A stretch of 64,000 nucleotides of DNA from Bacillus pinisoli (GTDB lineage: Bacteria > Bacillota > Bacilli > Bacillales > SA4). Both the position numbers and the translations under genes were made by a program. Shown here in pieces: positions 28,683-37,811 of the stretch. The stretch is taken from NCBI RefSeq assembly GCF_023036475.1, contig NZ_JAJQKI010000003.1, positions 248,001-312,000 on the forward strand, in the 5' to 3' direction. The notes below the pieces were generated by a model. The model searched no databases and was not told the DNA's origin. It was given only the letters and a program-made list of their open reading frames with translations. Every line of letters starts with the position of its first letter. The stretch's first letter is position 1.

Positions 28683-29539
28683 TCTAGCTTCCCTCCCGGT
28701 TCATGAATATCTAGAATATTACTTAACGTTTCCTTCATATCTAGTCTGTGAATAACAGCATCTAATTGACCATGTTTTAATAGAAACTCTGCCGTCTGGA
28801 AATCCTCAGGAAGATCCTCACGAATGGTTTGTTCTATGATTCTTCTTCCAGCGAATCCGATTAGAGCACGGGGCTCCGCAAAGTTATAATCGCCGACCGA
28901 AGCAAAGCTTGCTGTGACTCCACCTGTAGTTGGATGAGTCATCACTGATATATAAAGCAATCCTTGATCGCTAAATCTTTTTAAAACCGCGCTTATTTTA
29001 GCCATCTGCATTAGGCTTAATACCCCTTCTTGCATACGAGCTCCACCTGATGCTGTGAAAATAACAAACGGAATTCTTTTATCCATCGCGCGTTCAATCG
29101 CTCTGGCTATCTTTTCTCCTACAGCTGAACCCATGCTGGCCATACGGAAGGAAGAGTCCATGACAGCGATAGCTAGCTGATGGCCGTTCATCGTTCCCTC
29201 ACCCGTCAATACCGCCTCGTTTAATCCTGTTTTTTGTCTGTCTTTTTCTAGTTTACTTAAGTAATCAGGAAAACCTAATGGATTCTCTGAAATCATATCC
29301 TTGTCATATTCTCTAAACGTACCTTCGTCTAATAAACTCTCAACTCTCTCAAAAGCTGTCATAGGATAATGGTAATCACAGTGCATACAAACTCTTAAAT
29401 TCTTGTTCAATTCTTTCGTGTACATAATCTTTTTACAACTTGGACATTTCGTCATAATTCCTTCAGGTACCTCTTGTTTGCTTTGTTCTGAAGGAATCGT
29501 TGCATATTTCTTCTTTTTCGTGAACAAATCTTTTAACAT
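28676..29539 (-). CDS. accD: Acetyl-CoA carboxylase carboxyltransferase subunit beta
   Basis: A 287-residue partner of AccA. The N-terminal four-Cys zinc ribbon (CPSCKK ... CMHC, about 32-54) and the oxyanion-hole segments [12 protein letters not shown] and [14 protein letters not shown] are present. ATG follows AAGGGGGG. It lies 69 bases after the FadR-type regulator gene; no terminator is visible there, so some transcription from the ytsJ promoter could reach accDA. Confidence 0.97.
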   Translation of the reverse strand: MLKDLFTKKKKYATIPSEQSKQEVPEGIMTKCPSCKKIMYTKELNKNLRVCMHCDYHYPMTAFERVESLLDEGTFREYDKDMISENPLGFPDYLSKLEKDRQKTGLNEAVLTGEGTMNGHQLAIAVMDSSFRMASMGSAVGEKIARAIERAMDKRIPFVIFTASGGARMQEGVLSLMQMAKISAVLKRFSDQGLLYISVMTHPTTGGVTASFASVGDYNFAEPRALIGFAGRRIIEQTIREDLPEDFQTAEFLLKHGQLDAVIHRLDMKETLSNILDIHEPGGKLEC

Positions 29540-29608
29540 GTTTTTCCCCCCTTAACGTTAGTGAGAGTTGAATATTTATCTATGAATGGTTGAATTATTT
29601 CTGCTTTA

Positions 29609-30232
29609 TTAGCAGTCGTTACGGAAAATGGTTATATTTCTATATTCCTGCAAAGCATTCTTGATCTTACCCGCCTCGATTGACTCTACAATACTTTCAA
29701 AGATGGCATTATCCATTTCACTCGCATGATTCGTCGAGCTATTTGCATATTCAGAGAGCAGCAGCCAAATCTTTAATAATAGTCGATTATTGGTCAGAAT
29801 AAGCAGTTGTCTTGCAAACTCCTCTATAGCCATTTTAGGCTGTTTTTGTAGCAATAATTTCAGCTGATGAAGCTTCTCTATAGAACATTCTTCACAGGCC
29901 ATTCGAATTCCTTGTTCTTCAATGATTTGTTTTGTTTCAAGCAAATCATCTTTGGCCTTCTCATTTCGAAGAATAAAGCTACCGATGAGTTCAACTAAAT
30001 GATGACCTCCGAAGTCTTTTACAAATGTACCCTCGCCTCTTCTTGTCTCTATTAAGCCTAGTAGTTCTAGAGCTCGTAAAGCTTCCCTAACCGAGGACCT
30101 TCCGACACCTAGGCGTTCAGAAAGTTCCCTTTCCGATGGAAGTTTAGCTCCCGGTTCAAGAGCGTCTGTTTGAATAATAGTATGAATTTGTTTAATTGTT
30201 TCAATATAAACTTTTGACTGTGGAATGGACAC
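29609..30232 (-). CDS. FadR-subfamily GntR transcription regulator
   Basis: A 207-residue regulator. The N-terminal winged helix (about 9-73) includes LPSERELSERLGVGRSSVREALRALELLGLI and the wing RRGEGTFV; the C-terminal part is an FCD-type helical ligand domain, somewhat short. The start is GTG. It begins nine bases after the ytsJ stop and so forms an operon with the malic enzyme. A TGGTC-N-GACCA palindrome, the usual operator type of this subfamily, sits at the ytsJ promoter. It probably controls ytsJ and itself in response to a carboxylic acid; the ligand is not known. Confidence 0.88.
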   Translation of the reverse strand: MSIPQSKVYIETIKQIHTIIQTDALEPGAKLPSERELSERLGVGRSSVREALRALELLGLIETRRGEGTFVKDFGGHHLVELIGSFILRNEKAKDDLLETKQIIEEQGIRMACEECSIEKLHQLKLLLQKQPKMAIEEFARQLLILTNNRLLLKIWLLLSEYANSSTNHASEMDNAIFESIVESIEAGKIKNALQEYRNITIFRNDC

Positions 30233-30241
30233 AGTTTATAC

Positions 30242-31483
30242 TCACTCACCTTTTCCGATAATCGCAAGCTGTCTTGTCTTCTCGGCAACTTCTTCTGGAT
30301 CAACTTCAATTCTAGCAACACCTGTTTCCATCGCAGCTCTCGCAACTGCAGCAGCTACTGCAGGCGCTACTCGAGGGTCGAATGGAGCAGGGATGACATA
30401 ATCATCTTTTAGTTCAGCTTCTGTAATTAAATCTGCTATAGCTTCTACAGCCGCAATTTTCATTTGTTCATTAATATGAGTCGCTCTTACATCAAGAGCT
30501 CCTCTAAAGATTCCTGGAAATGCGAGTACATTATTAACCTGGTTAGGAAAATCAGATCTTCCTGTACCAATAACTCTTGCCCCTGCTTCTTTTGCATCAT
30601 CTGGCATAATTTCTGGATTTGGATTTGCCATGGCAAAGATGATTGGATCCTGGTTCATCTCACTTACCATTTCTTTTGTTAAAGCACCCTCTACAGAAAC
30701 ACCAATAAATACGTCTGCATTTTTCATAGCATCTGCTAGAGTACCATCTACTTTATTTCGGTTTGTGTATTTAGCTACTTCCTCTTTCACACTGTTCATT
30801 CCAAAAGGACGCCCTTCATAAATCGCACCTTTAGAATCACACATAACGATGTCACGTACTCCGTAAGAGTAAAGTAGTTTTATAATAGCAATTCCAGCGG
30901 CACCAGCACCATTTGCCACGACCTTAATTTCTGACATGCTCTTGCCAACTAATTTTAATGCATTAACAAGACCCGCTACCGTCACAATAGCTGTTCCGTG
31001 TTGGTCATCGTGAAAGATAGGAATATTCGTTTCTTTCTTAAGTCTTTCTTCTATAACAAAGCAATTAGGTGCTGCAATATCTTCTAAATTTACACCACCA
31101 AAAGTTGGTTCTAATAGTTTCACTGTTTCGATAATTTTTTCAACGTCCGTTGTGTCAAGACAGATAGGGAAAGCATCTACACCTGCAAAGCTTTTAAAGA
31201 GCACAGCCTTTCCTTCCATAACTGGTAATGCAGCTTCAGGTCCAATATTACCTAAACCTAATACTGCCGTTCCATCGGAAACAACTGCCACCATATTCCC
31301 TTTCATTGTGTATTCATACACTTTACTCTTATCGTCGTATATAGCTTTACAAGGTTCTGCTACACCAGGTGAATAAGCAAGACTAAGATCTTTTGCATTT
31401 CTTACTGGAACTTTTGAATTAGACTCTAGCTTCCCTTTATGAATTCGATGGATATGTAATGCCTCTTCCCTTAAAGTAGACAT
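30242..31483 (-). CDS. ytsJ: NADP-type malic enzyme YtsJ
   Basis: A 413-residue malic enzyme of the short bacterial type that converts malate to pyruvate and CO2 with reduction of NAD(P). It has the SLAYSPGVAEPC tyrosine motif, the catalytic Lys region (GKAVLFKSFAGVDAFP), metal site FHDDQHGTAIV and the nucleotide loop VVANGAGAAGIA. B. subtilis YtsJ is the NADP-dependent major malic enzyme. It lies upstream of accDA, consistent with supplying NADPH for fatty acid synthesis. ATG follows AGGAGAG. Confidence 0.92.
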   Translation of the reverse strand: MSTLREEALHIHRIHKGKLESNSKVPVRNAKDLSLAYSPGVAEPCKAIYDDKSKVYEYTMKGNMVAVVSDGTAVLGLGNIGPEAALPVMEGKAVLFKSFAGVDAFPICLDTTDVEKIIETVKLLEPTFGGVNLEDIAAPNCFVIEERLKKETNIPIFHDDQHGTAIVTVAGLVNALKLVGKSMSEIKVVANGAGAAGIAIIKLLYSYGVRDIVMCDSKGAIYEGRPFGMNSVKEEVAKYTNRNKVDGTLADAMKNADVFIGVSVEGALTKEMVSEMNQDPIIFAMANPNPEIMPDDAKEAGARVIGTGRSDFPNQVNNVLAFPGIFRGALDVRATHINEQMKIAAVEAIADLITEAELKDDYVIPAPFDPRVAPAVAAAVARAAMETGVARIEVDPEEVAEKTRQLAIIGKGE

Positions 31484-31520
31484 ACTCTCACTCTCCTATT
31501 ATTTCATACGTGATCAAAAA

Positions 31521-31533
31521 GTGGTCTGACCAC
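31521..31533. promoter_or_regulatory. Candidate FadR/GntR operator upstream of ytsJ
   Basis: GTGGTCTGACCAC is a perfect palindrome around one central base and matches the TGGTNNNACCA pattern of FadR-subfamily operators. It sits just downstream of the predicted ytsJ start of transcription, a roadblock or repression position. Confidence 0.7.
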
Positions 31534-31548
31534 GCTGACTATTTTACA

Positions 31549-31576
31549 ATAATAACAAATTTTAGCGATATGTAAA
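31549..31576 (-). promoter_or_regulatory. Sigma-A promoter of ytsJ
   Basis: TTTACA, 16-base spacer, TATTAT on the minus strand, located just past the dnaE stop codon. Confidence 0.55.
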
Positions 31577-31579
31577 GAA

Positions 31580-34500
31580 CTAATAGGCTTTTAATACCAC
31601 ATTTTTGTCGCCTATCACTTCTTTAATTTTTTCTAAGCACTCGTTTACCGGGTTAACATGATAAGGTTGCGGAAGCCTAATCGTTTTTTTCGTTTCTACA
31701 TAATATAGGACAACCTCTGTATTACCATGATATTCAGTAAATAGCTGTTTTAATTCTTCTAATTTATTTTGGTTCTCAAGACCCGGTTCAATTTTAATAA
31801 ATAGGCTTTTTTCTCGGTAGGTTCCTTTTAGCTCTTCCATCGTTTGGACCTTTTGGACAATAAATTGTGGCTCTCCATTTCTTACGTCCACTTTACCTGA
31901 TAATAATAAAAGAGAACCTACTGTAAGATGTGTATGGTATTCCCGGTACGTCGTAGGGAAAACGGTACCTTCTAGTTCCCCACTCTCATCATTTAACACA
32001 AGAAAGGACATTTGCTCTCCTTTTTTAGTTCGTATCGTACGTTCACTACCTACTAAAGCAACAATGGTTACCTTCTTATTAATATAGTTCTCTTTTGCCA
32101 CTTGAATGGTAACAGGATCATATTCTCTCCAATATTTTTCATAAGCAGCGACAGGATGAGTTGATAAATAGAGACCCAATGCCTCCATCTCAAATTGTAA
32201 TTTCTCCTCATCTTTAAAAGGTTCCATTTGAATATACTGAGGTTTCAACAATAGTTCTTCTTCAAAGGAAAAATCTAATTGATCCCCGCTAGATGGTTTT
32301 ACAAGTTCAGCATAATCTAGAGCGACATCAATGCTAGCAAGTAAAGTCGAGCGTTCTTGTCCAAATTCGTCAAGGCATCCTGCAAAAATAAGCGATTCTA
32401 CTGTTTTTCTATTTGGTAGGACCCGAACACAGAAATCGAACAAATCGTCAAATGGACGCGATTTTCTTTCTGCTATAATCTTTTTTACCGTTTGGCCACC
32501 TACACTTTTAATAGCAGCTAAGCTAAAACGAATAGACTGTTGATAAACTTGAAAACCATAAAAACTAGCATTTATTGAAGGCGGTAAAACTTTTATTTGT
32601 TTGCTTTTGGCTTCTCGAATATATTGAGCGATTTTATCATCATTTCCAATTACGCTCGTTAATAACGCTGCTGTAAAATATAAGGGGAAATTTGCTTTTA
32701 AATAAGCAAGATGATAGGCAACCATACTATATGCTACGGCGTGACTTCTATTGAAGCCATAGTTTGCAAATTTTACAATTAGATCATACACTTCATTAGC
32801 TACCAACTCTGTATAACCTACTTCTAAGCTTCCTTTAACAAAATGCTCTCGTTCGGCCTGTAAGACATCCGCCTTTTTCTTACTTACTGCTCTTCTTAAT
32901 AAATCTGCTTCCCCTAATGAAAAACCTGCCATCAAAGAGGCAATTTGCATAATTTGCTCCTGATAAACAATAACACCGTTTGTACTTCGTAATATGTCCG
33001 CAAGATCTGGATGCGGATAAGTTATCCGTCGATGCTTGTTTTCAATATAAACAGGAATGTTTTCCATTGGACCAGGACGGTATAAAGCATTAACTGCGAC
33101 AATGTCCTCAAAATGTGTCGGCTTTAGGCGTTGAAGCACACTCCTCATACCTGAGGACTCTAACTGGAATACTCCAGTTGTGTCACCCTTACCAAGTAAA
33201 GCGAATGTCTTTTCATCATCCAAAGGAAAATCTTCTAGTTCAAGCTTTACTTTCTTTTCCCACTTGATAGAGTCTAGTATCCGTTGCAAGATTGTCAGAT
33301 TTCTTAGCCCCAAGAAGTCCATTTTTAATAGACCCATCTCTTCAAGAATTTCCATAGAATATTGAGTTAAGTAAACACCTTGGGATCCGTCTTGGATGGG
33401 AACCAATTCAGTCAAAGGCTTTTCACTAATAATGACTCCTGCTGCATGTGTGGATGTATGCCTTGGAATACCTTCGAGCTTAAGTGCAACCTCGAACAGT
33501 TTTTGGGTCACACTAGATTGCTGAATATGTGTTTGAAAGGCTTGTGATTCTTGATAAGCTTCTCTTAATGTAATTCCTAATCTAGAAGGTATCTTCCTAG
33601 CAATGGCATCTGCCTCTTTTGGAGAGATTCCCAACACTCTGCCAACATCACGCAAGACAGCCTTAGTCGAGAGTGTTCCAAACGTGATAATCTGAGCAAC
33701 ATGAAGAGAGCCATACTTTTGAGTTACATATTGGATTACTTCATCTCTTCTGTCGTCTGGAAAGTCAATATCAATATCGGGCATCGAGATCCTTTCAGGG
33801 TTTAAGAATCGCTCGAATAAGAGTTGATATTGGATTGGATCTACATTCGTAATCTTTAACGCGTAAGCAACTAATGAACCTGCTGCAGAACCACGCCCAG
33901 GTCCTGTTAAAATTCCTTGATCATGAGCATATTTCATGAAATCCCAGACAATTAAAAAATAATCACTAAATTCCATCTGTTTTATAATTTGGAGTTCATA
34001 CGTTAGCCTTTTATGATACTCTGGCTTGTCTAAACCTCGGTCTTTCAAGCCTTCTACACATAACCGCTCTAAATACTCATCGGCACGTTCAGACTCTGGC
34101 AGGGGATACTTTGGTAAAAAGCGTTGGTTAAGAGGAATGGTAATCTCACACTCATGGGCAATTCTACATGTGTTCTGAAGTGCCTCTTGTTGACTCGCAA
34201 AAATATCATTGATCTCTTCTTTTGATTTAAAGTAGTATTCATTTGATGGTAGCTTTTCTCTAGTAGAGTCTGACATTTTTTCTCCGTTTTTAATCGCTAC
34301 TAAACACTCATGAACAAATGAATCTTCTTGAACTAAATAATGAACATCATTAGTAGCAACTAGTGAGATGCCCAGTTCCTTGCTTATTTCTTTAATAGGA
34401 TCTTCGATTAGTCGTTCTTCTTCTGTTCGATGAAATTGAAGAGATAAGAAAAAAGAACTACCGTAAATGGACTTAAACTGTGCGGCAATGTTTTTAGCTC

Positions 34501-34927
34501 GATCTATATCTTGTTGTAAGATGGATTCCTCAATTTCACCTTGAATTCCAGGAGTTATGGCAAAAACACCTTCCTTGTAAGCTGCTAACCATTTTTTTAA
34601 TACGGCCTTACGTCCCATTGTTTGTACAACACTGCTAATTTTCATTAGATTTTGATAGCCTTTATAGTTCTTTGCTAACAAAACTAAAGGGAAGACTTTT
34701 TGTTCGTGTTCGTCCTCATATACAGAAACTGTTAAACCAATAATGGGCTTAATTCCTTTTTTCAAGCATTCTTTATAAAAAGGAATAGCTCCGTAAAGGT
34801 TATTGTCATCAGTAATGGCTAATGACGTATATCCCATTTCAACAGCCGCTTGGACAAGGTCCTCTATTTTGCAGCTACTTGATAATAAACTGTATGAGCT
34901 TTTCACTTGTAGATGAACAAAGTCCAT
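31580..34927 (-). CDS. dnaE: DNA polymerase III subunit alpha DnaE
   Basis: A 1115-residue C-family replicative polymerase. In Bacillus DnaE extends RNA primers before handing over to PolC. It has an N-terminal PHP domain (1 to about 270), the palm with the catalytic PDIDIDFPDDRRDEV (about 385), HAAGVIIS, YQEQIM and a C-terminal helix-hairpin-helix and OB domain (VTIVALVGSERTIRTKKGEQMSFLVLND). The PHP start reads HLQVKSSYS, lacking the second His of the HxH metal motif, so it is probably not a proofreading nuclease. The start is ATG. Confidence 0.97.
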   Translation of the reverse strand: MDFVHLQVKSSYSLLSSSCKIEDLVQAAVEMGYTSLAITDDNNLYGAIPFYKECLKKGIKPIIGLTVSVYEDEHEQKVFPLVLLAKNYKGYQNLMKISSVVQTMGRKAVLKKWLAAYKEGVFAITPGIQGEIEESILQQDIDRAKNIAAQFKSIYGSSFFLSLQFHRTEEERLIEDPIKEISKELGISLVATNDVHYLVQEDSFVHECLVAIKNGEKMSDSTREKLPSNEYYFKSKEEINDIFASQQEALQNTCRIAHECEITIPLNQRFLPKYPLPESERADEYLERLCVEGLKDRGLDKPEYHKRLTYELQIIKQMEFSDYFLIVWDFMKYAHDQGILTGPGRGSAAGSLVAYALKITNVDPIQYQLLFERFLNPERISMPDIDIDFPDDRRDEVIQYVTQKYGSLHVAQIITFGTLSTKAVLRDVGRVLGISPKEADAIARKIPSRLGITLREAYQESQAFQTHIQQSSVTQKLFEVALKLEGIPRHTSTHAAGVIISEKPLTELVPIQDGSQGVYLTQYSMEILEEMGLLKMDFLGLRNLTILQRILDSIKWEKKVKLELEDFPLDDEKTFALLGKGDTTGVFQLESSGMRSVLQRLKPTHFEDIVAVNALYRPGPMENIPVYIENKHRRITYPHPDLADILRSTNGVIVYQEQIMQIASLMAGFSLGEADLLRRAVSKKKADVLQAEREHFVKGSLEVGYTELVANEVYDLIVKFANYGFNRSHAVAYSMVAYHLAYLKANFPLYFTAALLTSVIGNDDKIAQYIREAKSKQIKVLPPSINASFYGFQVYQQSIRFSLAAIKSVGGQTVKKIIAERKSRPFDDLFDFCVRVLPNRKTVESLIFAGCLDEFGQERSTLLASIDVALDYAELVKPSSGDQLDFSFEEELLLKPQYIQMEPFKDEEKLQFEMEALGLYLSTHPVAAYEKYWREYDPVTIQVAKENYINKKVTIVALVGSERTIRTKKGEQMSFLVLNDESGELEGTVFPTTYREYHTHLTVGSLLLLSGKVDVRNGEPQFIVQKVQTMEELKGTYREKSLFIKIEPGLENQNKLEELKQLFTEYHGNTEVVLYYVETKKTIRLPQPYHVNPVNECLEKIKEVIGDKNVVLKAY

Positions 34928-35038
34928 GTATTCTCACCTTCAATCGCCTTCTATTTTAGAGTCATTATAACTTTATTATGTATTCTTATGCCGAGATTTT
35001 GGCTTGCTTAAAGATTTCAAGTAGTGATGCTCCATGAA

Positions 35039-35305
35039 GACATCTGCTTTTCTTTTGTCTAGCAGCTGTCCCCAGTTCCTCGAGTCAAATAACCCTCGGA
35101 TCATTAAAAGGAAAAATCACCCTTTTTATTATCCGAGGAACATTTGCTTGTCGGAACTGATCGGGGGACATCTGCTTTTCTTGTCTAGCAGCTGTCCCCA
35201 GTTCCTCGAGTCAAATAACCCTCGGATCATTAAAAGGAAAAATCACCCTTTTTATAATCCGAGGAACATTTGCTTGTCGGAACTGATCGGGGGACATCTG
35301 CTTTT
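35039..35305. repeat. Tandem 127-bp palindromic repeat, two units plus a fragment
   Basis: Units begin with GACATCTGCTTTTC at 35039, 35167 and (fragment) 35293, spaced 128 and 126 bases. Each unit folds on itself: outer arms TGTCCCC-AGTTCC / GGAACT-GATCG-GGGGACA, inner arms CTCGGAT / ATCCGAG and a core AAAAGG / CCTTTT. The repeat occupies most of the 461 bases between dnaE and ytrH. An open frame across it (35034-35318) is a by-product. Confidence 0.92.
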
Positions 35306-35337
35306 CTATTATAGTTGAATCTTAAAGTTCAAATCAA

Positions 35338-35367
35338 AACATACTTCCCTATGTCTGTCCATATATT
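35338..35367 (+). promoter_or_regulatory. Possible sigma-E-type promoter of ytrH-ytrI
   Basis: A CATATATT -10-like element with an ACATACT -35-like element about 14 bases upstream. It resembles the sigma-E pattern as I remember it; support is weak, but ytrHI are known sigma-E genes. Confidence 0.35.
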
Positions 35368-35388
35368 GTAACAGAAAGGGGTAATCGC

Positions 35389-35730
35389 ATGGGTGTTAGA
35401 GAGGGCTTCTATGTTTTGTTCTTTAGTAGTTATTTTATTTCTCTTGGGGTCATTCTAGGAGGCTGTATTGTCGGTGGTTTAGGCGCGTTCTTTGTTGGGA
35501 ATCCACCACTTTTGACCATGGTCAGACTTGCTGGTAACTTGAAAATTTGGGCAATAGTCGCGGCAATCGGTGGTTCCTTTGAAGCATTTTATAGCTTCGA
35601 AAAAGGACTCTTCGATGCTAATACACGTGATATCGTCAAGCAACTGTTTATTATTTGTTCTGCAACCGGCGGTGCTCAGACCGGTTCCCTAATCATTCAT
35701 TGGCTAGCCCAAACGGATGGTAATCTATGA
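35389..35730 (+). CDS. ytrH: Sporulation membrane protein YtrH
   Basis: A 113-residue membrane protein with three or four hydrophobic helices (YVLFFSSYFISLGVILGGCIVGGLG, KIWAIVAAIGGSFEAFY, KQLFIICSATGGAQTGSLIIHWL). It is a YtrH family member, needed for efficient sporulation in B. subtilis with unknown mechanism. ATG follows AAAGGGG. Its last codon overlaps the ytrI start (ATGA), so the two are translated together. Confidence 0.9.
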   Translation: MGVREGFYVLFFSSYFISLGVILGGCIVGGLGAFFVGNPPLLTMVRLAGNLKIWAIVAAIGGSFEAFYSFEKGLFDANTRDIVKQLFIICSATGGAQTGSLIIHWLAQTDGNL

Positions 35731-36239
35731 GAATTCCACCCTATTACGAAAAAGGAAGTTGGCAGCGTTTCTTTGCAGGTGGTGTAATTGGGGCAATCAT
35801 AAGCTGGATCATATTCGCCTATATGTATGGGACCTATCAGGATACGCAAATTCTTTGGATTTCAAAACAGGCTGAAGAAATAAAAGACTTAAAGAAAGAC
35901 ATTCAAATCTGGCAAGAGGATTATAAAAAGCTAAATGAAGAAAATCAAAAAGGACTTACTTTACAAGAAATTGACGTCACCCTCACCAATGGGGATAAAT
36001 ATAAAATGGATAAATTTCGAACTTATCAACTAGAAACACTTGTCAAACAAGAGGTCAATCACCTTATTGCCAAGGATATTACCAAGATTTATGAAAGCAG
36101 AGAACTAATTAAAAGAGCCGTTGAAAATCGAGTCTTCACCATTGATGATAAGCAATATCGACTTGAAGTACGAGGTATTTACGTGCTTTATGAAACTCTT
36201 GAGATAGATATTACAATGAAGTTCAATGATGAGAGCTAA
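35727..36239 (+). CDS. ytrI: Sporulation membrane protein YtrI
   Basis: A 170-residue protein with one N-terminal membrane helix (about 11-32, RFFAGGVIGAIISWIIFAYMYG), a coiled-coil stretch (about 45-78, QAEEIKDLKKDIQIWQEDYKKLNEENQ) and a C-terminal alpha/beta domain outside or in the intermembrane space. Family YtrI, acting in sporulation together with YtrH. Overlaps ytrH by four bases. Confidence 0.88.
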   Translation: MRIPPYYEKGSWQRFFAGGVIGAIISWIIFAYMYGTYQDTQILWISKQAEEIKDLKKDIQIWQEDYKKLNEENQKGLTLQEIDVTLTNGDKYKMDKFRTYQLETLVKQEVNHLIAKDITKIYESRELIKRAVENRVFTIDDKQYRLEVRGIYVLYETLEIDITMKFNDES

Positions 36240-36347
36240 ATTTGTATATTTTATGAAATATTCAGAAAAGTATAGCAACCCCCACCCATTTTGTATAAAA
36301 TAAGGGTAATGGTAAATGCTGTTAACTATTTGTGGGGGTGTAGCTAT

Positions 36348-36542
36348 ATGATTATTAACAGAAAGCAGCTTATGCGAGAAAAGCTTCAACAGATTATGGC
36401 CGGTTATTCCGCTTATGCAGAAACAAAAGAGGTAGCACTCATGTTAAAGAAAGAATTACTCATTCGTAACATTGAAGTGTATGTGGATGAAACTGACAAA
36501 GGCTTTTGGTTTATTCCTTCTGTAAAAAAAGCTAATGCTTAA
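36348..36542 (+). CDS. Small conserved Bacillus protein of unknown function
   Basis: A 64-residue basic soluble protein (MIINRKQLMREKLQQIM...). It has a helical N-terminal half and a short strand pair near IEVYVDETDKGFWFIPS. ATG is seven bases after GGGGGTG; the longer frame lacks a ribosome site. It follows ytrI by about 100 bases. Small proteins at this place occur in other Bacillus as I remember, but the function is unknown. Confidence 0.75.
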   Translation: MIINRKQLMREKLQQIMAGYSAYAETKEVALMLKKELLIRNIEVYVDETDKGFWFIPSVKKANA

Positions 36543-36578
36543 AATTATTTCCCCGTGCTGTTAGCACCTTCCGTTTTA

Positions 36579-36610
36579 ACAGGGGAAGGGCCACTCTTGG
36601 ACCCTGTTTA
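36579..36610. other. Hairpin in the convergent gap before nrnA
   Basis: AACAGGG / CCCTGTT arms around 18 bases, overlapping a second pairing TTCCCC / GGGGAA at about 36549-36587. Only one of the two can form at a time. It probably ends transcription from one side. Confidence 0.4.
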
Positions 36611-37546
36611 TTTCGGAGTACATAACTCTTCTAAATCATGTATCACTTGTTTTGCTTCCTCCCAAGAATAAATGGAAGCACCAGCTGCCAAAGGGTGACC
36701 TCCGCCTCTATACTTAGCAGCAACTATATTAATAGTTGGTCCTTTGGAGCGTAGCCTTACGCGAATTTGATCCTCTTCCTCTACAAAGAAGACCCACGTT
36801 ATGATTCCTTCAATATGACCTAACGCCCCTACTAGTTGTGAGGCATCTGTTGGTGTCACATCAAACTTCTGAAGCACATCCTTTGTAAGAAAAACGGATG
36901 CCACCCCTTGGTCAGAAAGAGTGAAACTCTGTAGTATGTATCCTGAAAGATGTGCTACATTTAACTTTGTTGTATATAAACCATTATATAATGTTGGCAA
37001 ATCAAAGCCAAACTCGACCAATTCACTTGCATATTTAAACGTTCTTGTATTCGTACTTGGAAATAAGAAGCGCCCAGTATCTCCTACAATACCTGCATAA
37101 ATTAATCGTGCACCCTCTTGTGTTAGAACCAGTCCCTTAGTCTTTCCATAAAGATAAAATTCATAAATCATTTCACTTACAGAACTTGCCGTGGTATCAA
37201 CCCATAATAGATCACCGTACGGGTCTTCATTAGGATGATGGTCAATTTTTATTAATACACTGCCTAGCTTGTAGCGCTCATCACAAATTCTTTCTTGATT
37301 CGCTGTGTCACATACAATGACGAGCGCATCTTGATACACTTCATCGGTGACTACATCCATGTTATATAAGTGAGCTAAAGATTCCTCGCCTTTCCCTACC
37401 ACAAAAATTTCTTTCTTAGGGTACGATGCTTTCAATACCTCTGCCAAACCGCATTGTGAACCATATGCGTCTGGATCAGGTCGAACATGCCTATGAATGA
37501 CAATTGTATCAAATCGTTCTATGGCTTCTAAAATTTGCTCCTTCAT
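36608..37546 (-). CDS. nrnA: Oligoribonuclease / pAp phosphatase NrnA
   Basis: A 312-residue DHH-DHHA1 phosphoesterase that degrades 2-5 base RNA oligomers and dephosphorylates pAp. It has the metal motifs RHVRPDPDAYGSQ, VIVCDTANQERI, IKIDHHPNEDPYG (the DHH core) and the C-terminal GGGHPLAAGA substrate motif. The start is the ATG of MKEQILEAI after AGAGGTG; the longer frame enters a repeat element. Order nrnA-ytpI-ytoI-ytkL as in B. subtilis. Confidence 0.94.
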   Translation of the reverse strand: MKEQILEAIERFDTIVIHRHVRPDPDAYGSQCGLAEVLKASYPKKEIFVVGKGEESLAHLYNMDVVTDEVYQDALVIVCDTANQERICDERYKLGSVLIKIDHHPNEDPYGDLLWVDTTASSVSEMIYEFYLYGKTKGLVLTQEGARLIYAGIVGDTGRFLFPSTNTRTFKYASELVEFGFDLPTLYNGLYTTKLNVAHLSGYILQSFTLSDQGVASVFLTKDVLQKFDVTPTDASQLVGALGHIEGIITWVFFVEEEDQIRVRLRSKGPTINIVAAKYRGGGHPLAAGASIYSWEEAKQVIHDLEELCTPK

Positions 37547-37568
37547 TTTTATCACCTCTTTAAAAAAT

Positions 37569-37720
37569 GGCTCTTTTCGTAAATTCTCGCTTCGTAGATA
37601 TCCCAAAGGCTTGATTTTTAGTCGCGGTTTTCTAAATGACTAATATGTCATTTTATCAATTAAAACAAGCTTAACTTTGAATTATAGATTAAAAAAGCAA
37701 CAGAGTTTTAGAAAAGAGCC
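37569..37720 (-). repeat. Dispersed palindromic element, near-full copy (family 1, copy C)
   Basis: 152 bases in minus orientation, GGCTCTTTTCTAAAAC at the right end (to 37720) and GAAAAGAGCC at the left. It keeps the GATAAAATG and TTTGGGAT words of copy A1 but is more diverged. It lies directly upstream of nrnA, between nrnA and ytpI. Confidence 0.7.
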
Positions 37721-37811
37721 TTAAAAATATTTCCAATATGACTAATGGTGGAATTATGCCCACATTAGGATTAAAATAGTATAGTATAAGGAATTCAATT
37801 GGAGGAAAAAT

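Noticed and set aside
35034..35318. Open frame of 94 residues across the 127-bp repeat
   Set aside because: It is produced by the repeat itself, has no ribosome site, and the palindromic structure explains the sequence better.
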